From: Nitrospira lenta
GTDB lineage: Bacteria > Nitrospirota > Nitrospiria > Nitrospirales > Nitrospiraceae
Assembly (NCBI RefSeq): GCF_900403705.1
Contig: NZ_OUNR01000012.1
Span: forward strand, 496,001 to 560,000
DNA length: 64,000 nucleotides
Reading direction: 5' to 3'
In this document: piece after piece, positions 43,118-52,158 of the stretch
Layout of the letters: every line of letters begins with the position of its first letter
How positions within the stretch are numbered: position 1 is the stretch's first letter
Notes under the pieces: model-generated
Seen by the model: only the letters and a program-made list of their open reading frames with translations
What the model was told of the DNA's origin: nothing
Databases searched by the model: none
Position numbers and translations under genes: made by a program

Positions 43118-43393
43118 TCAGGAATGCGAGGGGGCCAGGCCGCTCCCGCCCATGCCGTCGTGGCCAACCAGTCTAATGGCGTCGCCATCTTGCACGAGCG
43201 AGTCTTCACTCGCGATGCGTTTGTTAATTGTGACCAGCACTTTCTTTTCCCGCAGCAGTTGCAGTAAATGGCGGAGTTGAAAGCCTTGGCGTTGAATAAC
43301 CTGACGGACGGTGAGTGACGTCGGAATCTCGCAGGCCATGTCTCGCTCGCCGTCGGCGGTTTGTAGTTGACCGGTCAGAGTAATGGTCACCAT
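43118..43393 (-). CDS. MoaD/ThiS-like ubiquitin-fold protein with C-terminal extension
   Basis: 91 residues from ATG 43393 with GAAGGAG upstream. Beta-grasp pattern: MVTITLTGQLQTADG, a helix TVRQVIQRQGF, then LVTINKRIASEDSLVQDGDA and IRLVGHDGMGGSG. In ThiS/MoaD the chain ends at Gly-Gly, which is activated by adenylation. Here GMGG is followed by eight residues (SGLAPSHS), so a protease would be needed to expose Gly-Gly, as for QbsE or CysO-type carriers. No adenylating enzyme or JAMM protease gene is adjacent. Confidence 0.75.
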   Translation of the reverse strand: MVTITLTGQLQTADGERDMACEIPTSLTVRQVIQRQGFQLRHLLQLLREKKVLVTINKRIASEDSLVQDGDAIRLVGHDGMGGSGLAPSHS

Positions 43394-43444
43394 CGGTGCC
43401 GCTCCTTCGTATGCTGGTGTTCAGGTGTGTCTCGCGGGTAGGCG

Positions 43445-43484
43445 TTGACTCAGTCGCGCCGCATCCCGATAATAGCGCTATTAT
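43445..43484 (+). promoter_or_regulatory. Promoter with overlapping palindromic operator
   Basis: TTGACT (43445-43450), 17-base spacer, GATAAT (43468-43473). A perfect 16-base palindrome ATAATAGCGCTATTAT (43469-43484) overlaps the -10 and the ATG at 43483. This layout fits a repressor site that blocks transcription. Confidence 0.5.
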
Positions 43485-43890
43485 GCAATCGTTGGATATC
43501 TATAATCCCGGCATGCCGGATTTGCAGTTCGTCCTGTTCGTATCGGCGCTGTGCACGTCCGATCTCCCGACGTTGAATATCCCCCAGCCTGTGAGAGACG
43601 AGCTCTTTGAGCGCTGTTGGGCGCTAGTGCATACGGGGCCGCCACCGGTCTCGAAGCGCGAGCGCGTGTTGGATCTTCGCCATGGGAACGATCTCACACT
43701 GGATGCCTGCATGGAAGCGATCCAATCGATCTTGGGCGATGCCGGGATCACCACGATTACATGGGATCATCCGCCAAGCCCGCCCACGAGGTCCAGTACG
43801 CCGGAAGCCCAGCCGTTAATCGACCGGCTTCAGCAACTGTACCCCGACCAGCCTGACGTTGTCGATCCGGATGGCGGGCATGCAGGTTAG
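43483..43890 (+). CDS. Hypothetical protein upstream of rfbC
   Basis: 135 residues from ATG 43483; ATG 43513 (MPDLQFVLFVSALC) is a good alternative because the first ATG would lie almost at the transcript start. The middle part (RERVLDLRHGNDLTLDACME, AIQSILGDAG) is helical; the C-terminus is Pro/Asp-rich. No recognised family. It overlaps the rfbC start by about 11 bp, so the two are probably co-translated. Confidence 0.6.
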   Translation: MQSLDIYNPGMPDLQFVLFVSALCTSDLPTLNIPQPVRDELFERCWALVHTGPPPVSKRERVLDLRHGNDLTLDACMEAIQSILGDAGITTITWDHPPSPPTRSSTPEAQPLIDRLQQLYPDQPDVVDPDGGHAG

Positions 43891-44437
43891 CGCGACGCCG
43901 TTGGAAGGTCTGCTGGTGATCGAGACGAAGCTCTGGCGCGATGCGCGCGGGGCTTTCGTGGAGACGTATCATCAGGAGCGCTATCGAGAGGCGGGCATCG
44001 GGGCGACATTTGTGCAGGACAATTTTTCCTGGTCGCACGCGAATGTATTGCGGGGGTTGCACTATCAGCTCAGTCGTCCCCAAGGAAAGCTGGTGATGGT
44101 GGTAGAGGGGCGGGTGTTCGATGTGGCGGTCGACATTCGAGCGGGATCGCCGACGTTCGGACAATGGCATGGGGTCGAACTGTCGGCTGAAAACGGGCGA
44201 CAGCTCTATATTCCTTCAGGCTATGCGCATGGGTTTTGCGTGTTGAGCGAGCGGGCCGGATTCATGTATCGGTGTACGGACTACTATATTCCGTCGGATG
44301 AACGGGGCATTCGTTGGAACGATCCGCAGCTGGCCATCGACTGGCCGGCCGTGAATCCTGTGGTATCCCAGAAAGATCAAGCCTACAAGACACTGGCCGA
44401 GATGCAGCTGGAGCTGCCGCAGTGGATAGCTGCGTGA
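43880..44437 (+). CDS. rfbC: dTDP-4-dehydrorhamnose 3,5-epimerase (RmlC/RfbC)
   Basis: 185 residues from ATG 43880; ATG 43871 or GTG-type starts a few codons earlier are possible. Cupin enzyme with family motifs: ETKLWRDARGAFVETYHQE, FVQDNFSWSHANVLRGLHYQ (catalytic His), GKLVMVVEGRVFDVAVDIR, and YIPSGYAHGFCVLSE, and the late WNDPQLAIDWP. It makes dTDP-4-keto-L-rhamnose for surface polysaccharide. The other rml genes are not in the window, so this copy is separate from them. Confidence 0.93.
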   Translation: MQVSATPLEGLLVIETKLWRDARGAFVETYHQERYREAGIGATFVQDNFSWSHANVLRGLHYQLSRPQGKLVMVVEGRVFDVAVDIRAGSPTFGQWHGVELSAENGRQLYIPSGYAHGFCVLSERAGFMYRCTDYYIPSDERGIRWNDPQLAIDWPAVNPVVSQKDQAYKTLAEMQLELPQWIAA

Positions 44438-44453
44438 TAAGCCGCGTCACCCG

Positions 44454-44483
44454 TTGAACCCCACGCGCGGGCTATGTTATACG
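44454..44483 (+). promoter_or_regulatory. Candidate promoter of the rubrerythrin gene
   Basis: TTGAAC (44454-44459), 18-base spacer, TATACG (44478-44483), 68 bp before the start. The -35 matches 4-5 of 6 and the -10 matches 4 of 6. Confidence 0.45.
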
Positions 44484-44551
44484 CCGTACCGTCAATGCAG
44501 AGGGTGATCATCACGAACGCTCGTAATTTGTCGTCATAGAAGGAGGACGCT

Positions 44552-44980
44552 ATGGGGAAGAGTTTAAAGGGAACCAAGAGCCACGAAAATTTGAAGGGCG
44601 CATTTGCCGGCGAATCGCAGGCCAATCGTCGCTATCTTTATTTTGCGCGCCGTGCCGATATCGAAGGCTATCCGGATGTGGGCGGGTTGTTCCGCGATAC
44701 GTCGGAGGCCGAGACCGGCCATGCGTTCGGCCATCTGGACTTCTTGAAGGAAGTCGGGGATCCGGTCACTGGAGTGCCGATCGGCAATACCGAAGACAAT
44801 CTCAAGTCGGCGATCGAAGGGGAAACCTACGAGTACACCCAGATGTATCCCGGGATGGCCAAGACCGCGCGGGATGAAGGATTTGCCGAGCTGGCCGAGT
44901 GGTTCGAGACGTTGGCCAAGGCCGAGCGCTCGCATGCCAACCGGTTCCAGAAGGGGCTCGACGGCTTGAAGCCGGTCTAA
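44552..44980 (+). CDS. Rubrerythrin-family di-iron protein without rubredoxin domain
   Basis: 142 residues with AAGGAGGA upstream. The four-helix di-iron domain is complete: [19 protein letters not shown] (Glu ligand), [19 protein letters not shown] (E-x6-H type), [13 protein letters not shown] and [12 protein letters not shown] (E-x2-H). The C-terminal rubredoxin domain of classic rubrerythrins is missing, as in sulerythrin-type proteins. It probably reduces peroxide, with electrons from another donor; the Fe-S protein downstream is the obvious candidate. Confidence 0.9.
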   Translation: MGKSLKGTKSHENLKGAFAGESQANRRYLYFARRADIEGYPDVGGLFRDTSEAETGHAFGHLDFLKEVGDPVTGVPIGNTEDNLKSAIEGETYEYTQMYPGMAKTARDEGFAELAEWFETLAKAERSHANRFQKGLDGLKPV

Positions 44981-45000
44981 TCGGGTCATAGGTAATTGGA

Positions 45001-45045
45001 ACGAAGGGTGGGTCGGGCCGGGGCCTGATCCACCCTTCGTCTTTT
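45001..45045 (+). terminator. Terminator after rubrerythrin
   Basis: ACGAAGGGTGG (45001-45011) pairs with CCACCCTTCGT (45030-45040), with further pairing inside (GTC/GAT), then CTTTT. It may reduce read-through into the Fe-S gene 43 bp later. Confidence 0.75.
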
Positions 45046-45087
45046 CCGCCTTGTGTTCTATCCGATCAACAGGAGACAATACCCGTC

Positions 45088-46362
45088 GTGAAAGGCTTAA
45101 GTCTGATTCAGCCGGTCGATCCCGCGCAATTGGCGAAGGATACGTTGCGCGTCTATGAGATTTGCGACGGATGCCGCCGCTGCTTCAATTTGTGTCCGTC
45201 CTTTAGCACGCTTCTAGACGGAATTGATCGGCACGACGGCCAGGTAGAGCAGGTGATGTCGGCCGAGCATCAGCAGGTGGTGGACGAGTGTTACTACTGC
45301 AAGCTCTGTTACAACCACTGTCCCTATACGCCGCCGCACCAGTATGCGTTGGATTTCCCCAAGCTTATGGTGTTGTGGAAGCAGCGGTATGCTGTTGAAC
45401 GGGGGGTGCGCTGGCGGGATTGGCTGTTGATCCAGACCGATTTCATCGGGCGACTCTCGACGATCTCTGCCCGGCTGTCCAATTGGGCATTGGGACTGAA
45501 GAGCGTGCGCCGGGTGATGGAGATTGTGGTGGGAGTCCATCGCGATCGGAAGATCATGCATTTCTCCACCGAGACATTCCCGCGATGGTTTCAGCGCCGC
45601 CCGCAACCGGCGCCGGCGAAAGCGCCTCAGAAGAAAGTGGCGCTGTTCGCCAGTTGCCTGGTGAACTACCAGGCGTCGGATGTCGGGAAGGCGACGGTGC
45701 AGGTCTTGGAAAAGAATGGCGTTCACGTGGTGGTGCCTGAGCAGCAATGTTGCGGGATGCCCTCGTTCGATATCGGAGATACCGGCGCCATGCAGAAAGC
45801 CGCCCAGGCGAACCTTCGCTCTCTGCTGCCCTGGGTCGAGCAGGGGTATGATGTTGTGGTGCCCGTGCCGAGTTGCAGTTTGATGCTCAAACGGGAGTAT
45901 CCAGAATTGCTCGGCGGCGACGCGCCACAAAAAGTGAGTTCAAAGACGTTCGATGTCTGCGAGTATCTGATGAAGCTCAAGCGGGAAGGCGTGCTCGCCA
46001 CTGATTTTGTGAACAAGCCAGGCCGGGTGGCGTATCAGATCCCTTGCCATCTCCGCGATCAGAATATCGGTTTCAAATCAAAAGAGTTGATGGAGTGTGC
46101 CGGGGCGCAGGTCGAGGTCATCGAAAAATGCTCCGGCCATGACGGATCCTGGTCGGCTAAAACGGAATTTTTCCCGCTCTCGATGATCGTTGCCAAGAAA
46201 GCGGTGCAGGCCATCGAGCAGGTGCCGGCCGATCTCGTGGCGTCCGACTGTCCGTTGGCCGGTCTTCAGCTGGATCAGGCCGGAGCGCCGGCGCATGTGG
46301 GCGGGAAAGCGACGAAGCATCCGATACAGATTGTCCGCGATGCTTATGGGTTGTCGTCATGA
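45088..46362 (+). CDS. GlpC/HdrB-like Fe-S oxidoreductase
   Basis: 424 residues from GTG 45088 with AGGAG 12 bases upstream. Two 4Fe-4S ferredoxin motifs lie at the N-terminus: CDGCRRCFNLCP and CYYCKLCYNHCP. Two CCG-type cysteine domains follow (ASCLVNYQ…QQCCGMP and IPCHLRDQ…KCSGHDG, then SDCPLAG), the pattern of GlpC, HdrB and related heterodisulfide-type subunits. It forms a cluster with rubrerythrin and DUF3501 and likely passes electrons between a carrier and rubrerythrin. Confidence 0.88.
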   Translation: MKGLSLIQPVDPAQLAKDTLRVYEICDGCRRCFNLCPSFSTLLDGIDRHDGQVEQVMSAEHQQVVDECYYCKLCYNHCPYTPPHQYALDFPKLMVLWKQRYAVERGVRWRDWLLIQTDFIGRLSTISARLSNWALGLKSVRRVMEIVVGVHRDRKIMHFSTETFPRWFQRRPQPAPAKAPQKKVALFASCLVNYQASDVGKATVQVLEKNGVHVVVPEQQCCGMPSFDIGDTGAMQKAAQANLRSLLPWVEQGYDVVVPVPSCSLMLKREYPELLGGDAPQKVSSKTFDVCEYLMKLKREGVLATDFVNKPGRVAYQIPCHLRDQNIGFKSKELMECAGAQVEVIEKCSGHDGSWSAKTEFFPLSMIVAKKAVQAIEQVPADLVASDCPLAGLQLDQAGAPAHVGGKATKHPIQIVRDAYGLSS

Positions 46363-46946
46363 ATGCGTTGATGTTCAGCGATATTCTTCCCTATGCCGAC
46401 TACGAGCGGCAACGCGAAGGGTATCGTGCCCGCATCATCGAATTGAAGAAACGCCGCCGGATCTCAATCGGACCGCTGATCACGCTGGTGTTCGAAAATC
46501 GGGAGACGCTGCTGTTTCAGATTCAGGAGATGGTGCGTGTCGAGCAAATCTTTGATCCGGCCAAGGTGCAAGAAGAGTTGGATGTCTACAGTGCGTTGCT
46601 TCCGACGGTAGGTGAATTGAGCGCGACGTTGTTGATCGAAATCACCGATGACGCCAGAATGAAAGAATGGCTTGATGCCTTCATGGGGCTGGATCATGGA
46701 CAGAAGGTGGCTCTCACGGTTGGGAGTGAGCGTCTGTATGCCGAGTTCGAAGGCGGTCATAGCCACGAGACGAAGATCAGCGCCGTACATTTTGTCCGCT
46801 TCCAGGTGCCGCCATCGGTAAAGGATTTGCTGGCGGATTTGCGCGTGCCGGTGATGCTGTCCGTGCACCATGGCGTATATCAGGCGGACGCGCCGGTTCC
46901 CGGCAGTATGCGAGAAGAATGGTTGAAGGATCTCACAGTCCGCTGA
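46359..46946 (+). CDS. DUF3501 family protein
   Basis: 195 residues. It fits DUF3501: FSDILPYADYERQREGYRAR, KKRRRISIGPLITLVFENRE, FQIQEMVRVEQIFD, LDVYSALLPTVGELSATLLI and SAVHFVRFQVPPSV. The family has no known reaction. Its start overlaps the Fe-S gene stop by 4 bases (ATGA), so the two are translationally coupled. The order rubrerythrin, Fe-S protein, DUF3501 recurs in other bacteria, implying a shared redox role (established context; function inferred). Confidence 0.88.
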   Translation: MNALMFSDILPYADYERQREGYRARIIELKKRRRISIGPLITLVFENRETLLFQIQEMVRVEQIFDPAKVQEELDVYSALLPTVGELSATLLIEITDDARMKEWLDAFMGLDHGQKVALTVGSERLYAEFEGGHSHETKISAVHFVRFQVPPSVKDLLADLRVPVMLSVHHGVYQADAPVPGSMREEWLKDLTVR

Positions 46947-47026
46947 AAAGGACCGTCAGCAGCCTTGCCGAACGACCTTTGGAACCAGTCTGGAAGAAAT
47001 GACGAGCCTCGCATGAAGGATGAACC

Positions 47027-47779
47027 ATGGCGAATGTCCAGCTGACCAAACGCATCGAGTTTTCGTCCTCTCACCGCTATATCAAGCCGGAGTGGGATGA
47101 GGCGAAGAATCGCGCCGTCTTTGGCCCCTGCTATAACGCGCCCGCCCATGGGCACAATTACATGCTCGAAGTCACCGTGTCCGGCGAAGTGGATCCCCAA
47201 ACCGGCATGGTCATCAACTTATTCGATCTCAAGCAGGTGCTGCTTGCGGTGATCGAAGAGTTCGATCACATGAATTTCAATCTCGATCTGCCCTATTTCC
47301 GCGACCGGATTCCGACATCAGAAAACATCGCGTGCGTCCTCTGGACCAAACTGGTTGCTCAATCGGATATCGGCACGTTAGACACGATCCGTCTCTATGA
47401 AGATGAGGACCTTTACGCGGAGGTCACGGCGGCCGGAGGGCTGGATGTGGCCAGCGTCACTCGGCGCTACTCGTTCACGGCGTTGCTTGATAGCCGTCAG
47501 GGGCATACGTGGGATTGTTTTGTGTCGGTGCACGGCGCGATCGATCCGATTACCGGCATGGTGACGGACATCGGGGCTCTGGATCGTCTGGTGCAGGAAC
47601 AGGTTCTCCGGGTACTCGATCGACAGGATCTCCGCGAGGTCCTGAAGGCGGCTTCGATCAGTGGGGCGAATCTAGCCGAGTTTATCTGGAACGCGTTGGT
47701 GTCCCGGCTCTCATCCGGGGCCTTGAAGAATATTCGGATCATACAGTCTCGCGATCTTTCCTTCGACTACAACGGGTAG
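47027..47779 (+). CDS. Double PTPS/QueD-like protein
   Basis: 250 residues, two 6-pyruvoyltetrahydropterin-synthase-like halves. The first half (1-125) keeps the zinc ligands: FSSSHRYIKPEW, then PAHGHNYMLEVTVSGEVDPQ, MVINLFDLKQVL, and FDHMNFNLD, and TSENIACVLW. The second half (about 142-250) repeats the plan (RRYSFTALLDSRQGHTWDCF, DPITGMVTDIGALDRLVQEQ) but lacks the first His and has only one His of the HGH pair, so it is probably not catalytic. Likely a queuosine/pterin pathway enzyme with a structural second half. Confidence 0.87.
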   Translation: MANVQLTKRIEFSSSHRYIKPEWDEAKNRAVFGPCYNAPAHGHNYMLEVTVSGEVDPQTGMVINLFDLKQVLLAVIEEFDHMNFNLDLPYFRDRIPTSENIACVLWTKLVAQSDIGTLDTIRLYEDEDLYAEVTAAGGLDVASVTRRYSFTALLDSRQGHTWDCFVSVHGAIDPITGMVTDIGALDRLVQEQVLRVLDRQDLREVLKAASISGANLAEFIWNALVSRLSSGALKNIRIIQSRDLSFDYNG

Positions 47780-47785
47780 GTTCGT

Positions 47786-48265
47786 ATGGGATCCCTGCCG
47801 CTGCGGATTATTCTGCTTGCCGTCTTGCTCGGGTGGAGTCTGTCCGCATGGGCCGGGCAAGATGAAGAGGCTGTTCAGCGCACGATCACGCAGGCGGTCG
47901 CCGGTACCGCGACCTTTTCAGAGTCACGAGACAAGCAGTCGGTGTTGATGCTGTATACGGACGACTATATGGGGACTCAGGATGGCCAGGCGGAGACCAA
48001 AGCGGCGATCGAACAATGGTTGAGCGAGTATGAGTCAGAGTTGAAGCAGGGCAATCGATTGCGGTTTATCGGGACAGTGTCGAATCTCAAGACTGGTCTG
48101 GAGGGGGCGACGGCCTGGGCGATCTACGACTATGTGTTTCAAGCCATCAGAGATGGCGAGATCGAAGGCCAGGATGCCGGGACCTGTACCAGTTTACTGC
48201 GGAAAGAGCAGTCGGCCTGGCGCATTTTTCATGATCACTGTTCGAAATCGAAGGCCGTGCAGTAG
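47786..48265 (+). CDS. Secreted SnoaL/NTF2-like protein (DUF4440 type)
   Basis: 159 residues. Signal peptide (RIILLAVLLGWSLSAWA-GQ). The mature part fits a small NTF2-like domain: an opening helix EEAVQRTITQAVAG, a segment LMLYTDDYMGTQDGQAETKA, then IEQWLSEYESELKQ, and strands ending in TSLLRKEQSAWRIFHDHCSK. Such proteins are often ligand-binding, with unclear roles. It lies 6 bp after the PTPS gene and may be co-transcribed with it. Confidence 0.78.
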   Translation: MGSLPLRIILLAVLLGWSLSAWAGQDEEAVQRTITQAVAGTATFSESRDKQSVLMLYTDDYMGTQDGQAETKAAIEQWLSEYESELKQGNRLRFIGTVSNLKTGLEGATAWAIYDYVFQAIRDGEIEGQDAGTCTSLLRKEQSAWRIFHDHCSKSKAVQ

Positions 48266-48359
48266 CGGCCATACCGGTTGGTCGTTTCACAATGGCGAGT
48301 CGTGAAGGCGCTGAGATATCTACGGTGAGCGCTAGCGAAGACTCGAAGTCAGGGGGAGA

Positions 48360-48692
48360 TTACTTCACAAGGTGGTCTGAAATCAGCGCGGCAAGTTCAG
48401 CCGGTTCGACTACGCCTTCGCGGGTGAGAATGAGCGTGCCGTTCGCGAAGAAGTGTGTCGTGGGGTAGGTTTCAAACGTGTGGGTTTTCTTAATCTCGCG
48501 GCAGCGGCCGGGGACGTGCATCTTGGCCTTGCCGACTTTGATGCCCGGAAATTTTGCCGCGGTTTCTTCGAGAATAGGGTCGTAGGTCTTGCAGGGTTCG
48601 CATGTGGCGAGACCATAGGCGACGACGGCACCGGGACTGTCGGTGAACTCTTTGTAGTTCTCATCTCGGACATCTTCGACGGTTCCTGCCAT
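48360..48692 (-). CDS. Thioredoxin-fold protein (CEPC)
   Basis: 110 residues from ATG 48692 with GGGAG upstream. A thioredoxin fold with AYGLATCEPCKTYDPILEE as the active site (C-x-x-C, here CEPC, with Glu-Pro as in glutaredoxin- or thioredoxin-like variants). The cis-Pro is in TYPTTHFF. The usual Trp before the first Cys is Thr. A likely reductant for the peroxiredoxin 70 bp upstream on the same strand. Confidence 0.87.
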   Translation of the reverse strand: MAGTVEDVRDENYKEFTDSPGAVVAYGLATCEPCKTYDPILEETAAKFPGIKVGKAKMHVPGRCREIKKTHTFETYPTTHFFANGTLILTREGVVEPAELAALISDHLVK

Positions 48693-48710
48693 GTGCGTGT
48701 CTCCCAATAT

Positions 48711-48749
48711 GAAGGGGGGAGGGTTCTCTTGAAGACCCCCTCCCCCTTC
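48711..48749 (-). terminator. Hairpin between peroxiredoxin and thioredoxin genes
   Basis: GAAGGGGGGAGGG (48711-48723) and CCCCCTCCCCCTTC (48736-48749) can pair over about 12 positions. It lies between two minus genes and could uncouple their levels. No clear T-run on the minus strand. Confidence 0.55.
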
Positions 48750-48761
48750 TTTGTCAGATGC

Positions 48762-49232
48762 TTAACCGAGTTTCGCCAGTGCTTCGAGGATGTCTTTATC
48801 CTCGCGGGCAACCTTGATCTCTTGCACTTTTGCGTAGGCCACCTTGCCGTTCTTGTCGACAATGACGGTGGCGCGCTTGGAACAGTTCAATGGCTCAAAA
48901 TAGAGGCCGTAGGCTTTTGCCGTGGTCCGATGCATGTCGGCCAACAACCGGTGCTTGAGATCCATGGAATCCGCCCAGGCCTTGTGCGAGAAGAAGCTGT
49001 CGCAACTGATGCCGAAGAGTTCGGCATTGGCGTTCTGAAACTTGGGGAAGTCATCGGTCAAGCACTTGTTCTCCCCTTGGCACACCGGGCTCCAGTCCAA
49101 CGGATAAAAGGCGAGAACGACGTTTTTCTTGCCGCGATAATCGCTCAGCTTCACATCCTTCTGGTCCTGGTCCTTCAGGTTAAAATCCGGGGCGGTATCG
49201 CCAACCTTAATTTCTGCCGCTACATCACTCAT
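48762..49232 (-). CDS. Peroxiredoxin (AhpC/TSA family)
   Basis: 156 residues with AAGGAGG upstream. Active-site region [14 protein letters not shown] holds the peroxidatic Cys near residue 51 in the (S/T)-x-x-C context. A second cysteine in [10 protein letters not shown] and another in FGISCDSFF could act as resolving residues (atypical 2-Cys or AhpE/BCP-like class). It detoxifies peroxides. Paired with the thioredoxin-like gene downstream. Confidence 0.92.
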   Translation of the reverse strand: MSDVAAEIKVGDTAPDFNLKDQDQKDVKLSDYRGKKNVVLAFYPLDWSPVCQGENKCLTDDFPKFQNANAELFGISCDSFFSHKAWADSMDLKHRLLADMHRTTAKAYGLYFEPLNCSKRATVIVDKNGKVAYAKVQEIKVAREDKDILEALAKLG

Positions 49233-49319
49233 TGCTATGCCTCCTTATGAACATATCGCTACCTGTGGGCGTATTTGAGGTCTCAGATTGAGAGAACCCC
49301 TCTGTGGAAACCTTTGAAC

Positions 49320-49349
49320 TTTGTACCTCGTGGTTTGAAAGGTTGTCAA
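49320..49349 (-). promoter_or_regulatory. Promoter of the peroxiredoxin gene
   Basis: Minus strand: TTGACA (49349-49344, perfect), 18-base spacer, TACAAA (49325-49320, 4 of 6). The leader would be about 80 bases. Confidence 0.6.
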
Positions 49350-49412
49350 CGGCCCTAAAGGCCTATCGTCATAGGCAATGGGCGGCAACCTGCTGAATTA
49401 CAAGAACTTTGC

Positions 49413-50162
49413 CTATCCCTGGAGCTCGCGGAACCCGATCATTCGGCCGGTAGGAGCTGCGGTGCGGTAGTTGACGATCCGGATGGTCCGACCCAGCAGT
49501 GGGAGACGGAAGGCGGTGCCGACTTTGGGGGATTGCCCGACGCGGAGCAGCTCTGTCGCGGACTCAGTCAGTAAGTCTTTGGCCGCGCTTTCCGGAAGCC
49601 CTTTACCGTAGAACGTTTCGATTTCATCCAGGCCGAATTTGCTCAGACCCATCGTGTGACACCAGATGTGGTCCGGTTTGGTCTGGTCGTCGTGCACGAT
49701 GGCGACATGATCGTCGGCCAGGAAGCTGGTCATTGTTCGATTCTGCCAGTCCGAGGGGTTCACGTAGGCTTGCGTGGTGACGTCATAGGCCGTGCCCTGC
49801 GTCAGCAGCGTGAGGCCGCGCGCGAGGCGGGCTGCGAATAAGACCAAGTCAGGCATATCTCGATTGGGCATGAGTGTGGGGGCGATGGCTCCCATCTGAT
49901 CGTGTTCCCAGGCCAGGTTCTTCATGATATCGGCAGTGTGCGTGGCCGGCAGCGGCATCACGACATGGGCGGACCAGGGGCCATGGTTGGCCTGCCAAGA
50001 CTCCGGTGCTCCGGCCTCCGGTTGAATCGTCAGGGGCCCGCCGTACTCGCGGTTGTACCAAGTCGTGAGTTCATCAAAGCCGGGCGCCGTGCCTCGATAG
50101 CCGATGAAGTAGAGCGGCGGGCGTTTGGCTGAGGGTTTGGGGATCTTTTTCTTGATACGCAT
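49413..50162 (-). CDS. Hypothetical protein downstream of typA
   Basis: 249 residues from ATG 50162, 13 bp after the typA stop, so co-transcribed. A basic start (MRIKKKIPKPSAKRPPLYFI) leads to a mixed alpha/beta protein: SAHVVMPLPATHTADIMKNL, DLVLFAARLARGLTLLTQGT, TMTSFLADDHVAIVHDDQ, HTMGLSKFGLDEIETFYGKG. The DDH…HDD and HTMGLSKFG parts resemble DUF4261-type proteins; this match is tentative. No signal peptide. Function unknown. Confidence 0.68.
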   Translation of the reverse strand: MRIKKKIPKPSAKRPPLYFIGYRGTAPGFDELTTWYNREYGGPLTIQPEAGAPESWQANHGPWSAHVVMPLPATHTADIMKNLAWEHDQMGAIAPTLMPNRDMPDLVLFAARLARGLTLLTQGTAYDVTTQAYVNPSDWQNRTMTSFLADDHVAIVHDDQTKPDHIWCHTMGLSKFGLDEIETFYGKGLPESAAKDLLTESATELLRVGQSPKVGTAFRLPLLGRTIRIVNYRTAAPTGRMIGFRELQG

Positions 50163-50175
50163 GGTCAGCGACTCG

Positions 50176-52035
<1,860 letters not shown>

Positions 52036-52158
52036 GGTGGTGTGGTCTCGTGGTCAAAAAAAGGCGCCTCGACAGTGAGGCGCAATCGCGCAGTATAGCC
52101 GAAGTCTTATCTCCCGCACAAGCCACGATCTATTGAATGGAAGGTTTTCTCTTGGCGG

